Made by a program: the position numbers and the translations under genes. A stretch of 64,000 bases of DNA. Origin: Haloarcula salina. Its GTDB lineage: Archaea > Halobacteriota > Halobacteria > Halobacteriales > Haloarculaceae. Location of the stretch: the NCBI RefSeq assembly GCF_010119195.1, contig NZ_WRXL01000001.1, forward strand, positions 890,376-954,375. Direction: 5' to 3'. The notes beneath the pieces were generated by a model. The model searched no databases. It had not been told where the DNA came from and saw only the letters and a program-made list of their open reading frames with translations. How positions within the stretch are numbered: the stretch's first letter is position 1; the number at the start of each line of letters is the position of its first letter. Positions 7,877-16,955 of the stretch are shown piece after piece.

Positions 7877-10800
7877 GTGCACAAAGTGACATCCAGTAAC
7901 AACGTCCGTTCGCTAGCGCTTAGCATCGTTCTCGTTCTCTCCGTCGTGAGCGGTCCTGTGGCCGCTTCGGCGACGACGTCGGCACAGCCGACGAACGCGA
8001 GCGCCGCGGCGACGGCACAGACCGCACAGAATTCGAGCGCACCGGCCGTGAACTGTCAGCTGAACCAGAGCTGCCCGAGGCCTGATAGTTCGGTCGACCT
8101 CAACGCCAGCGGAGCCGGCGTCGACGTGCTCATCGACGGGAGCCATCAGGGTTCGACGTTCACGAAGTTCGCGAACCGGCTCAGCGAGCGGGGGTACGAC
8201 GTGGACACGAAGCGCTCCACCACGGGCGGGCTGACCTCGTGGAACGACTCGGCCGCGAGCGGGCTGTCGGACTACGACGTGGTTATCATCCCGGTCCCGC
8301 AGACCGCTTACAGCGAGGCCGAGCAGCGGGCGCTGGACGAGTACGTCCGCAACGGCGGCAGCCTGTTCGTCGTGGCCGACTGGACCTCGCCGCTGCAGGG
8401 CAACGCGGGGAAGCTCAACGACATCACCGACCCGTACGGGCTCCACTTCAACGGCGAGAGCGACAAGTGGCTGCGCAACATCCAGGACCCGACTAACAAG
8501 ACCGTCGAGGACTACGAGTGGCGAGTAGTCCTGCACAACACCGGGAATCATCCCGTCACCGACGGCGTCGAGACGGTGGAGTACGACGGCGTCAGCATCA
8601 ACGTGACCGACACGGACAACGGGACCCAGGCCCCGCTGCTGTACGGCGACGAGGACACCTACGAGTACACGTACTCGACGACCGAGGAGCGCTTCCCCGG
8701 CGGGGAGCGCATCGTCGGCGCGGCCGCGACGTGGGACATCGGCCAGAACGGCCGCGTCGTCGCCTTCGGCAGCCAGAAGTCGCTGACGACCTACCTCACC
8801 GACGAGTGGCAGGCCGAACACCAGCAGACCGACACCCGGCCGTTCCTGTTCCGGACGGTGAAGTGGCTGGCCGCCTCGGGCCACGTCGAGCGCCCCGAGA
8901 GGCCGGTCGCGGTCACCGGCGAGCGGCTCAAGGGCGGCGAGACGCCCGCCAACGAGACCATCGTCCTGAAGAACAGCGAGGTCGCTGTCGCCATCGGGAC
9001 CGAGAGCAACGGGCCCTTCGGCACGCTCCCCGGCGGCATCTACGACGCCAACGCCTACGGGCTGACGACCGACCAGATCGGCGTCGCCGAGTTCGCGTTC
9101 AACAACTTCGGCACGTGGCCCGTCTACGAGTCCTTCGAGCGCCAGAACGCCACCGGACCGAACGGCGCGGCGGTCGTCACCGCGACCGGCCACGCCAGTA
9201 GCAATCCGAACGTCTCGCTCACGACGACGTACACGCTGCCGGCCAACTCCAGTCACGTCTGGATCAACACGACGATGGAGAACGGCGGCGACCGGCGCCT
9301 CCCGGTCAACGACTCAGAGCGCCTCCAGAGCGGGGCGGCACTGAGTTCCGAGGGCCAGTCCACCTGGCTCCCCGGTTCGGGGACTATCGAGGAGACGCGC
9401 GCGCCGCCGGTGAGCGCCGACACGCTCACCCAGCCGTGGGCCGCGCTGACCGGCGACCGAGTCAGCTACGGCGTCTGGGGCGGGAACGGCTCGTTCACCT
9501 CGTACACGGCCTCCTCGACGTGGGTCGATCCGTGGCTCGAACACCGCCTCGACCCCGGCGAGTCCCAGTCCGCAGAGTTCGCCTTCTTCGTCGGCGCGGA
9601 CGGGTCCAGTAGCGCGACCAGCGAGTACTACAACCGTCAGACCGACGCCGACGTGGGCTCGGTGACCGGCACGGTCGAGAGCGCGGACAACGAGTCCGTC
9701 TCGCGGGCCACGGTCACCGCCTCGACGGACGACGGCGCGTTCACGTACACCGTCGGGACCGACGAGGGGTCGTACGACCTCGACCTGCCGGCCGGCGAGT
9801 ACACCCTCCGGGCGGAGGCACCGGGCTTCGCGCCCTCCGAGTCCAAGACCGTGACCGTCACCGAGGGCGAGACGGCGGCCGTCTCCTTCGACACGCTCGA
9901 AGGCCCCGCGCCGGTCAACGTCACCACGTCGCTGAACGACAGCGGGCAGGTCAGCCCGGCCGACGCCCGGATCACGGTCCTCGACGAGGGCACGGCGGTC
10001 AAGACCGTCTACACGCAGACGACGCCCGTCGGAACGGCGTCCTTCGAACTGCCGCCCGGTAACTACACCCTCGTCCTGAACCACGGGACCGAGTACAACA
10101 CCGAACCGGTCCGCAAGAACGTCTCCGTGACGCCGGGCGAGGCAGTCACGGTCAACGCCACGTTCACGGAAGAACTCGACCCCAGCGAAAACGACTGGGT
10201 CAGCGTCGACCCGCACGCCCACAGCAGCGTGAGCTTCGACGGCAAGACGCCGATCGACAACTTCCTCGCCATCCAGAAGTCCTCGGGCGTCGACGCGGTG
10301 TTCATCTCGGACCACAACGCCATCGGCGGCTGGGGCTCGATGCAGTCCCAGGCCGAGGCGCGCGACGAGCTGTTCATCCGCAGCGAGGAGATCACCACCG
10401 GTGACCTCGGACACTTCAACCCCTACCCGATGCACGGCGAGGAGATGGTCGACTCCGAGGGGACGCTCGTGGAGTTCATCGAGGAGTCCCGCGCCCAGCA
10501 CAACGCGACCGTCTTCCAGATCAACCATCCCGGAGACCGCTTCGTCGACCTCTCTGAAGCGCCCGGACAGGAGGACGAGTACCTCCCGATGGTCGACGCC
10601 ATCGAGGCGTATAACGGCGAGTACGGGGCCGGTGACGCCGCCAGCGTCCGCGGGCTGTTCAATCTCTGGAATCAGGGCTACGACATCGCCGCGACCGGGG
10701 TCAGCGACGACCACTGCTCGCAGTGCTTCCCGGTCAAGTACGGCAGCGCCCGCACGCGGGCCTACGTCGAAGGCAACGTCACCGCCGACAAGTGGGCGCA

Positions 10801-11371
10801 GTCCGTGAAGGACGGCCACACCTACGCGACGTACGGACCGGCCGTCCAGTTCACCGTCGCTGACCGGATGCCCGGCGAGACCGTCACCACGACGGCCGGG
10901 TCGAACGTCACCGCCGAGGCCACGGTCCGTAACCTCGACGAACTCGCGTACGCCCACGTCATCAGGAACGGCACGACCGTCGCCAACGTCACGCTCGACG
11001 GGACGAACGACACGATGCGTACCGAGGTCCCGGTCGACGGGAACGCCTGGGTCGCGTTCCGTGTCGTCGACGTTGACGGCGACCGCGCGCTGACCAGTCC
11101 CGTCTGGATCGCGACCGGCCAGCGGGGCGAGTCCGACACCGAGAGCGACGGCGAGTCGGGCGGCGCGGCGTCCGACGACACCGAGACGGCCACCGACGCG
11201 AGCGGGACCGCGACCGACGCCGAGCCGGCGACCGAATCCGGCGGCGGGGCGACCCAGACCGACGCCGCGGGAACCGAGACCGCCGCGGCCGCTGGCCCCG
11301 GCTTCACCGCCGTCGCGGCGCTGATCGCGCTCGTCGGCGCGGCCCTGCTAACGGCCCGGCGGGGCGAGTGA
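7877..11371 (+). CDS. Secreted multidomain PHP-type (CehA/McbA-like) metallohydrolase with PGF-CTERM anchor
   Basis: 1164 residues from a GTG preceded by TTTTAAATA at 7853-7861. The order is: a Sec signal peptide (1-35, hydrophobic LALSIVLVLSVVSGPVAA); a DUF4350/ThuA-like domain (about 80-330, VDVLIDGSHQGSTFTKFA); a mixed region; a carboxypeptidase-regulatory-like Ig domain (about 594-670); a second Ig-like domain; and a PHP hydrolase domain (about 774-990, with VDPHAHSS, ISDHNAIGG and INHPGDR as metal ligands). A Thr/Asp/Glu-rich linker leads to PGF, a membrane helix and an RR tail (about 1140-1164), an archaeosortase A signal. Substrate unknown; phosphoester or carbamate hydrolysis is possible. 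Confidence 0.85.
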   Translation: MHKVTSSNNVRSLALSIVLVLSVVSGPVAASATTSAQPTNASAAATAQTAQNSSAPAVNCQLNQSCPRPDSSVDLNASGAGVDVLIDGSHQGSTFTKFANRLSERGYDVDTKRSTTGGLTSWNDSAASGLSDYDVVIIPVPQTAYSEAEQRALDEYVRNGGSLFVVADWTSPLQGNAGKLNDITDPYGLHFNGESDKWLRNIQDPTNKTVEDYEWRVVLHNTGNHPVTDGVETVEYDGVSINVTDTDNGTQAPLLYGDEDTYEYTYSTTEERFPGGERIVGAAATWDIGQNGRVVAFGSQKSLTTYLTDEWQAEHQQTDTRPFLFRTVKWLAASGHVERPERPVAVTGERLKGGETPANETIVLKNSEVAVAIGTESNGPFGTLPGGIYDANAYGLTTDQIGVAEFAFNNFGTWPVYESFERQNATGPNGAAVVTATGHASSNPNVSLTTTYTLPANSSHVWINTTMENGGDRRLPVNDSERLQSGAALSSEGQSTWLPGSGTIEETRAPPVSADTLTQPWAALTGDRVSYGVWGGNGSFTSYTASSTWVDPWLEHRLDPGESQSAEFAFFVGADGSSSATSEYYNRQTDADVGSVTGTVESADNESVSRATVTASTDDGAFTYTVGTDEGSYDLDLPAGEYTLRAEAPGFAPSESKTVTVTEGETAAVSFDTLEGPAPVNVTTSLNDSGQVSPADARITVLDEGTAVKTVYTQTTPVGTASFELPPGNYTLVLNHGTEYNTEPVRKNVSVTPGEAVTVNATFTEELDPSENDWVSVDPHAHSSVSFDGKTPIDNFLAIQKSSGVDAVFISDHNAIGGWGSMQSQAEARDELFIRSEEITTGDLGHFNPYPMHGEEMVDSEGTLVEFIEESRAQHNATVFQINHPGDRFVDLSEAPGQEDEYLPMVDAIEAYNGEYGAGDAASVRGLFNLWNQGYDIAATGVSDDHCSQCFPVKYGSARTRAYVEGNVTADKWAQSVKDGHTYATYGPAVQFTVADRMPGETVTTTAGSNVTAEATVRNLDELAYAHVIRNGTTVANVTLDGTNDTMRTEVPVDGNAWVAFRVVDVDGDRALTSPVWIATGQRGESDTESDGESGGAASDDTETATDASGTATDAEPATESGGGATQTDAAGTETAAAAGPGFTAVAALIALVGAALLTARRGE

Positions 11372-11374
11372 ACC

Positions 11375-12145
11375 ATGCGGGACGTCAGCCAGCGGTCGAC
11401 GCGGCGGGGGTTCCTCGGGACCCTCGCGCTGGCGGCGGCATCGAGCGCCGGCTGTAGCGGGTTCGGCGCGTCCTCGGGCCAGTCCGACCCCACCGGTGCA
11501 TCCGGATCGAGCCCCGAGACGGCCGCCCCGACGCGGACGCCGACCGAGGCGGACCACGAGCACGGCCACGACCACAGTACCGAGGACAGCGATCACGACG
11601 AGGCCCACACCCACGAGGACCACGCGGACGCGGCCGGTCCGCTCGGGTCGTTCGAGTCGTCGCTTCGCGAGCGCTTCGTCGACGTCGAGTCGCTCAGCGT
11701 CGAGGACGGCCGCGTCAGGCTGACGTACGTCACGCAGAGCACCCGGAGCCACGAGATCGCCGCGGGCATCGAGACGGTCGTCGTCTCGTTCGTGCAGGCC
11801 TACGCCGACGACTGGCGGGTCGACGGCCTCGACGCGAAGCTGATCGAGCCCTCGGGGACGGTGATGGGCTACTGGCGGACCGAAACCCGGTGGGCCAGGC
11901 CCGTCGTCTCGGGCCACGAGACCCGCACCGCGCTCCTCGAACGCACGCTCGACACCTACCACGGCCGTCTGACGCGCGACCACAGCCACGGCGACGGTGG
12001 CAGCGAGAATAGCGAAGGCGCTCACGACCACAGCGACGGAGATGGCGAGCACAGTCACGACGAAACCGATGCCGGACACAGTCACGGAGACGGCAGTGGC
12101 GACCACGCGCACGAGCCGACGGGGACGGGCCACACCGACGGGTGA
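11375..12145 (+). CDS. Tat-exported lipoprotein with two His-rich segments
   Basis: 256 residues, starting 3 bp after the PHP-protein stop, so co-transcribed. STRRGFLGTLALAAASSAGC is a Tat signal with a lipobox Cys. A His/Asp/Glu-rich stretch (about 56-85) precedes a conserved domain (about 88-200, with ESLSVEDGRVRLTYVTQS) of a haloarchaeal uncharacterised family. A second His-rich tail with repeated HSHGDG-type units closes the protein. The His-rich parts suggest binding of zinc or another divalent metal on the outer membrane face, perhaps supplying the metal-dependent PHP enzyme. Function is inferred. Confidence 0.75.
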   Translation: MRDVSQRSTRRGFLGTLALAAASSAGCSGFGASSGQSDPTGASGSSPETAAPTRTPTEADHEHGHDHSTEDSDHDEAHTHEDHADAAGPLGSFESSLRERFVDVESLSVEDGRVRLTYVTQSTRSHEIAAGIETVVVSFVQAYADDWRVDGLDAKLIEPSGTVMGYWRTETRWARPVVSGHETRTALLERTLDTYHGRLTRDHSHGDGGSENSEGAHDHSDGDGEHSHDETDAGHSHGDGSGDHAHEPTGTGHTDG

Positions 12146-12222
12146 TCGGAGGCCCGGGCGACCGCCGTCGCTCGACGGTGGCGAACGAATCAGCAGGAAA
12201 TTTCGGTTCCGTCGCGACCGAC

Positions 12223-12417
12223 TCAGATGCCGAACAGCGAATGGAGGCTGACGCCGACGTCGAAGTGCTCGACGAGGCGGTAGCCGACGAGGATGCCGGC
12301 GATGCCCATGACGCCCGCGAGGTTCGGCGGGGCCGGAATCGGAACGTCGAGGAGGCCGAAGGCGACGCCGGTGAAGACGCCGGTCATCGTCGCGAGGACG
12401 ACGAGCGAGAGATTCAT
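12223..12417 (-). CDS. XapX-domain small membrane protein
   Basis: 64 residues from the ATG at 12417: MNLSLVVLATMTGVFTGVAF, then LLDVPIPAPPNLAGVMGI and GYRLVEHFDVGVSL. The two hydrophobic helices around a P-x-P-A-P-P-x-L-A-G motif match the XapX family. A longer in-frame extension to 12558 has no conserved content. Function unknown. Confidence 0.8.
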   Translation of the reverse strand: MNLSLVVLATMTGVFTGVAFGLLDVPIPAPPNLAGVMGIAGILVGYRLVEHFDVGVSLHSLFGI

Positions 12418-12832
12418 CGGGCGCTCACCCCGTCCGTCAGCCGCGGTGCGGTCGCGTCGTCGCGGGTCGAACTGCGTGTCATTGGTGAGACAGGGAACGG
12501 CGTCGACGGATAAGTATGCTCGCTCTCGTCGCCGCAGTGCGTCGAACTCACATACCACTGCGGCTGGTCGAGTATCCCGGGTTCATAGAAGGCGATTCGA
12601 TATCCAGATAATTGCCTTTGTAATACATATCTGCATCGTAAGAGTTCATATCTCCGATATTGGCCAAGTAATGCAGAATTTGGAACTAGATTTGAGTATA
12701 TAGGTATTTTCTCGATATTTTTCACTATATAGACGTATAACGTCGATAGTCGTCAGCACTTCAGTGAGACGGCACCGTCCTGTCGGTTCCGCGGACTGGC
12801 CATTTATAAGAGTTGCACGATAAATGATGACG
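12418..12832. other. AT-rich intergenic region
   Basis: The stretch 12590-12760 is much richer in A+T than its surroundings and contains ATATC-TCC-GATAT (12648-12660) plus several TATA-like words, but no convincing reading frame. TTTATAA at 12803-12809 is the promoter of the following oxidoreductase; with a 26-27 bp offset it points to the third ATG (12833) as the real start. Confidence 0.5.
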
Positions 12833-13873
12833 ATGCAAGCCGTTCAGTTCGACCACCACGGCGACCGTGACGTGCTCGAGTATGGCGAGTTCCCGGACCC
12901 GGAGCCGGGACGCGACGAGGTAGTGATCGACGTGAAGGCCGCCGCGTTGAACCACCTGGACATCTGGACGCGGCGGGGCCTCCCCGGCGTCGACCTCGAC
13001 ATGCCCCACATCCCCGGCAGCGACGGCGCGGGCGTCGTGAGCGAGGTGGGCGAGGACGTATCGCGATTCGAACCCGGCGACCGCGTCGCCGTTCTCGCTG
13101 GCAAGAGCGGCGGGGGCGACGAGTTCACGCGGAAGGGCGACCCGACGCTCGCACCGGACTTCCACATCATCGGCGAGCACGTCCGCGGCGTCCACAGCGA
13201 GTTCGCCGCCGTGCCGGCCGAGAACCTCACGCCGGTCCCCGAGGGCGTCGACTGGGAGACGGCCGCCGCGGCCCCGCTCGTGTTCCAGACCGCCTGGCGG
13301 ATGCTCCGCGACCGCGGCGATCTGAAGGCCGGCGAGTCGGTGCTCGTCCTCGGCGCGTCCGGCGGCGTCGGCCACGCCGCCGTCCAGGTCGCCGACCACG
13401 CGGGCGCTGAGGTGTTCGCGACGGCCAGCAGCCAGGAGAAGCTCGACTACGCCGCCGAACTGGGCGCGGACCACACAATCAACTACGCGGAGACGGACTT
13501 CGCGAGCGAGATCCGCGACCTGACCGACGGCCGCGGTGTCGACATGGTCGTCGACCACGTCGGCGCACAGACCTGGCAGGACTCGCTCAAGAGCCTCGTC
13601 AAGGGCGGCCGCGTGGTGACCTGCGGCGCGACGACGGGCGGCACCCCCGAGACGGACCTGAACCGCATCTTCTGGAACCAGCTTCAGGTGATCGGGTCGA
13701 CGATGGCGACGCCGGGCCAGGCCGACGAGGTGCTCGAACTGGTCTGGGAGGGGCACATGGAGCCGCGCGTCCGCGAGACGCTGCCGATGAGCGAGATCGC
13801 CCGCGCCCACGAGATCATCGAGAACCGCGAGGGCTTCGGGAAAGTGGTCGTCGTCCCGGACAGCGAGCTGTAG
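12833..13873 (+). CDS. Zinc-type alcohol dehydrogenase-like / quinone oxidoreductase (MDR family)
   Basis: 346 residues. Three in-frame ATGs occur at 12824, 12827 and 12833; the TATA box favours MQAVQFDHHGDRDVLEYGEF at 12833. GroES-like N-terminal half (PHIPGSDGAGVV), then a Rossmann half with VLVLGASGGVGHAAVQVA for NAD(P)H. The four-cysteine structural zinc loop and the usual catalytic Cys are missing, so a zinc-independent quinone or enone reductase is more likely than a classical alcohol dehydrogenase. No functional link to neighbours is evident. Confidence 0.85.
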   Translation: MQAVQFDHHGDRDVLEYGEFPDPEPGRDEVVIDVKAAALNHLDIWTRRGLPGVDLDMPHIPGSDGAGVVSEVGEDVSRFEPGDRVAVLAGKSGGGDEFTRKGDPTLAPDFHIIGEHVRGVHSEFAAVPAENLTPVPEGVDWETAAAAPLVFQTAWRMLRDRGDLKAGESVLVLGASGGVGHAAVQVADHAGAEVFATASSQEKLDYAAELGADHTINYAETDFASEIRDLTDGRGVDMVVDHVGAQTWQDSLKSLVKGGRVVTCGATTGGTPETDLNRIFWNQLQVIGSTMATPGQADEVLELVWEGHMEPRVRETLPMSEIARAHEIIENREGFGKVVVVPDSEL

Positions 13874-13896
13874 GTCGCTCGTCGCGGGTTCGACGG

Positions 13897-15108
13897 CTAC
13901 TCCGTCCCGAACCGCTCGACCGCGAACCGTTCGAAGGGCGCTGAGTACTGCATCAGCATCGTCCCCAGCACGCTCATGACGAGCACGTAGGCGACGGTGA
14001 AGGAGTAAATCGCGTTGGCGAGATCGACCGACAGCGACACGCCCGCGCCCGTCAGCGCGACGGCGGCGATGATGAGCGAGAACTCCCCGCGCGTGACCAT
14101 GCCGAGACCGACGCGCATCGACCGCCGCGGGCCGAGGTCGTACGCGCGGCCGCCGAGATAGCCCGAGAGGATCTTGGTCGGCGTCGTGACGACGACGGCG
14201 GCGGCGACGAGGCCAGCGACGCCGGGGAACAGCGTCGGATCGGTCTCGACGCCGATCCAGAAGAAGAACACGGCCGCGAACGTGTCCCGGACCGGTTCCA
14301 GCAGGTTTTCGAGGTCGTGGGCGTGCGAGGTCGGGGCGAACGCCATGCCGACGAAGAAGGCCGCGACGGCCTCGCTGACGCCGATGGCGAGGGCCACGCC
14401 GGCGATCAGAACCGTGACGCCGACGGCCCGCAACACCTTGTACTCGTTAGAGTTGGTCTCGAGCGCCCGCTCGAACCACGGCGTGCCGTACTGCGCCAGC
14501 AGGAGGAGGCCGACGATGAACGCGAGCGCGACGCCGACGGAGGTCGCGGCGGCCCCCACGTCGGATCCGCCGGTGACGAGCGCCGCGGCGACGGTGAGAT
14601 ACACCGCGATGAACAGGTCCTCGAAGACGAGGGACCCGAGCATCGGTTCGGCCTCGTCGTTGGCGATCCAGCCGAGGTCGATGAGCGACTTGGTGATGAT
14701 GGCCGACGAGGAGATGTAGACGATGCCGGCCACCAGCACGGCCGCGAGCGGGTCGCGAAACAGCGCGAACCCGAGCAGCAGGCCGGCCCCGAAGTTGATG
14801 CCAAGGTCGAGGAGTCCCGCTCTCCCGATGCGCTGGCGGCTCTCGACGAGGCGGTCGAGGTTGAACTCCAGCCCGAGGAAAAAGAGGAGGAAGACGATGC
14901 CCAGTTCCGCGCCGATGTCGACGAATTCGGAGCCGCCGATGGTGGGGAACTCGACGCCGGCGACGGCGAGGTCGTCGGTCACGGACGGCGACAGCACCAT
15001 CCCGACGACGATGTACAGCGGGATGACGGACTTGTCGACCCTGACGGCGACGACGCCGGCGACGGCCACGGCGGCGAACAGCACGCCCACGCCCAGCAAG
15101 TCAGCCAC
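13897..15108 (-). CDS. CPA2-type cation:proton antiporter (KefB/KhtU-like)
   Basis: 403 residues from a GTG at 15108 (MADLLGVGVLFAAVAVAGVV). About 12 hydrophobic segments cover the length with no soluble C-terminal TrkA-N domain. Typical motifs are FFLGLEFNLDRLV, VYISSSAIITKSLIDL and FFVGMAFAPTSHA. It lies 34 bp downstream of a TrkA-C regulatory gene on the same strand, so the two probably form a K+(Na+)/H+ exchanger like Bacillus KhtTU. Confidence 0.87.
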   Translation of the reverse strand: MADLLGVGVLFAAVAVAGVVAVRVDKSVIPLYIVVGMVLSPSVTDDLAVAGVEFPTIGGSEFVDIGAELGIVFLLFFLGLEFNLDRLVESRQRIGRAGLLDLGINFGAGLLLGFALFRDPLAAVLVAGIVYISSSAIITKSLIDLGWIANDEAEPMLGSLVFEDLFIAVYLTVAAALVTGGSDVGAAATSVGVALAFIVGLLLLAQYGTPWFERALETNSNEYKVLRAVGVTVLIAGVALAIGVSEAVAAFFVGMAFAPTSHAHDLENLLEPVRDTFAAVFFFWIGVETDPTLFPGVAGLVAAAVVVTTPTKILSGYLGGRAYDLGPRRSMRVGLGMVTRGEFSLIIAAVALTGAGVSLSVDLANAIYSFTVAYVLVMSVLGTMLMQYSAPFERFAVERFGTE

Positions 15109-15142
15109 TCTGGGCCACCTCCCGCAGTCCGCTCACGTGCAT

Positions 15143-15631
15143 CTATTCGTCACCGGAGAGGAGGTGCTCGAAGGCGTCACAGCTCTCTCGATTGCCGACG
15201 ACGACGAGGGTGTCGCCCGCCTCGATGGTCCGCTCGGGCATCGGCCCCGGAATCACCTCACCGTCGCGCTGGATGGCGACGACGGTCACGCCCGTGCGCT
15301 GGCCCACGTCGGCGCTGGCGACCGTCTCACCGACGAGCGGGGAGTCCGGGTCGACGGCGAACCACTCCAGCAGCGTCCCCTCCGCCAGCATCGTCTCGAC
15401 GTGGTCGGACTGGACCGGCTGGAAGTACGCGCCCTCCAGGATGGTCCCGACCAGACGGGCCATCCGATCGGAGAGTTCGACGAGCTTCTCGGAATCGGCG
15501 TCGTCGCTCGCTTTCAGGTACAGTTCGCGGGTCCCCGTGTTGTGCGTGACGATGACCAGTTGCTGGCCGCCGCCGATGTCCACCTCGTGTTTCTTCCCCA
15601 CGCCGGGCAGGTCGCTCTCGGTCACGTCCAT
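15143..15631 (-). CDS. TrkA-C domain regulatory subunit of the antiporter (KhtT-like)
   Basis: 162 residues from the ATG at 15631 (MDVTESDLPGVGKKHEVDIG). The N-terminal beta-rich domain (about 1-70) is followed by an RCK_C domain (about 80-160, with DPDSPLVGETVASADVGQRT and AGDTLVVVGNRESCDAFEHL), which in KhtT binds a nucleotide second messenger. The architecture and the antiporter gene directly downstream support a gating subunit. The in-frame upstream extension is Arg-rich and unlikely. Confidence 0.83.
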   Translation of the reverse strand: MDVTESDLPGVGKKHEVDIGGGQQLVIVTHNTGTRELYLKASDDADSEKLVELSDRMARLVGTILEGAYFQPVQSDHVETMLAEGTLLEWFAVDPDSPLVGETVASADVGQRTGVTVVAIQRDGEVIPGPMPERTIEAGDTLVVVGNRESCDAFEHLLSGDE

Positions 15632-15734
15632 ACCCGCGAGATTGCGTCGGCGAGGCAATAAGACCCGGGTGCGAGAGCCGGTTCGAGGAAGGCGCAGGGA
15701 GTGACCCAAAGGTATTAGTGGACTCGACGTAACC

Positions 15735-15779
15735 CTAAGACAAGCCAACTTTCGCTAAGACAAAGTAATTTGTTTTAGC
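15735..15779. promoter_or_regulatory. Palindromic operator plus upstream half-site before cbiX
   Basis: CTAAGACAA occurs at 15735-15743 and again at 15755-15763, exactly 20 bp apart. The second copy belongs to an inverted repeat GCTAAGACAAA (15754-15764) - GTAAT - TTTGTTTTAGC (15769-15779), with one mismatch in 11 bp. It ends 14 bp before the cbiX ATG, where TATA/TFB contacts of a leaderless gene would be, so a bound regulator would repress. A cobalt- or cobalamin-responsive factor is a guess. Confidence 0.6.
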
Positions 15780-15793
15780 GACGGGAGCCACCA

Positions 15794-16567
15794 ATGCCAC
15801 ACGACACACTCCTGCTCATCGGTCGCGACGCGCCGCGTGCGACGCCGTTCGAGACACACGCTCGCCGCCTTCGCGACCGCGGGGTAGCCACGGACGTGCG
15901 AGTGCTGACCTACGACCGCGAGCCCCGCCGGGAGCTGCGCGAGGCCCTCGCCGCCGTCGACGCCGACCGCGTGTTCGCGCTCCCGCTGACCGTCGCCCAC
16001 GACCACACGACGGTCACCGAGATTCCGGCCGCGCTGGCGGCCGTCGACGCCGAGACGCACTACTGCGAGCCCGTCGGGCGCAGTCCGCTCGTCACCGAGG
16101 CGCTCCGAGAGCGCGCGGTGTCGGTCGTCCCGGAGTCACACGACTCGTCGCTCGCGCTGGTCGCCTTCGGCTCCGGCGGCACGCCCTACCAGCGACAGGT
16201 GACGGAGTACCACGCCGAGCGCCTGCGCGAGCGGACCGACTTCGGCGAGGTCGAGCCCTGCTACCTGCTCCAGAACCCCGCCGTCGAGTGCGTGCGCTAC
16301 AACCTCACCCGCGACCACGCCGCCGCCGTCCCGCTCTTTCTCGCGCCGAGCGAAGCGACCGCCGAGCAGATTCCCGCCAAGCTCGACCTCGACCGCGGCG
16401 GCCTCGCCTACGCCGACCCGCTCGGCGAGCACCCGCTCGTCACCGAGGCCATCGAGACCGCCGTCGAGACGACGCGGACGCTCGCCTGCGCGACCACGCC
16501 GCGGACCTTCGAGGCCACGCTGGCCGGGACGACGCGGCCGATGGCGACCGACGGCGAAGGCGACTAG
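15794..16567 (+). CDS. cbiX: CbiX-like sirohydrochlorin cobaltochelatase (standalone copy)
   Basis: 257 residues starting MPHDTLLLIGRDAPRATPFE. The CbiX half-domains are recognisable in FALPLTVAHDHTTVTEIPAA and VALVAFGSGG-type text (LALVAFGSGGTPYQRQVTEY) and PLFLAPSEATAEQIP. CbiX inserts Co2+ into sirohydrochlorin, the commitment step to cobalamin in the early-insertion pathway. It is transcribed away from the other cobalamin genes and is preceded by a palindromic operator. A second, ferredoxin-fused CbiX lies at 28067-29290, so the two may differ in metal or regulation. Confidence 0.75.
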   Translation: MPHDTLLLIGRDAPRATPFETHARRLRDRGVATDVRVLTYDREPRRELREALAAVDADRVFALPLTVAHDHTTVTEIPAALAAVDAETHYCEPVGRSPLVTEALRERAVSVVPESHDSSLALVAFGSGGTPYQRQVTEYHAERLRERTDFGEVEPCYLLQNPAVECVRYNLTRDHAAAVPLFLAPSEATAEQIPAKLDLDRGGLAYADPLGEHPLVTEAIETAVETTRTLACATTPRTFEATLAGTTRPMATDGEGD

Positions 16568-16955
16568 GAACGGGTTGGTCGGTTCTCGCTAGGTCAGTGG
16601 GCCGTTTTGAAATAGTGGATAGCACGGACAGCGCTTTTCGGACCGCCTCGAACGCCCTCGACCGCTCGCGGTCGCCGGCCGGCATATCCTCGCTCGCGTC
16701 GCTCGCTCGGATAGCGGCCGCCCGGGCGACTCCCCGCTGGCGCGAGTCGCTCACGGCTCGCGTCGCTCTCCGTTCGCGAACGAGGCGCGTCGCGCCTCGT
16801 CGGTCTCGCCCGTTCAGTCCGCCAGGAGCCACCAGTTCCGTTCGACAGCCTTCCCTTCCCCGGGTCGGCCGACGGAGCGGCCTCCCGGCCACGGTAGATC
16901 GAGTGGCCTTCGAAGCGACGGGTGAACAGCGGAAAAACGCCGCTCTCCGGCGCCG
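16568..16955. other. Convergent intergenic region with hairpins
   Basis: Between the convergent ends of cbiX and cbiE. It contains ACGAGGCGCG-T-CGCGCCTCGT (16780-16800), a perfect 10-bp inverted repeat, plus repeated TCGCTCGCG-type words. No gene is supported; a bidirectional 3'-end structure is the likely role. Confidence 0.45.

Noticed and set aside
15632..15793. Possible cobalamin riboswitch before cbiX
   Set aside because: The region is only about 160 bp, lacks the B12-box-like consensus, and a protein-type palindrome lies at the core promoter.
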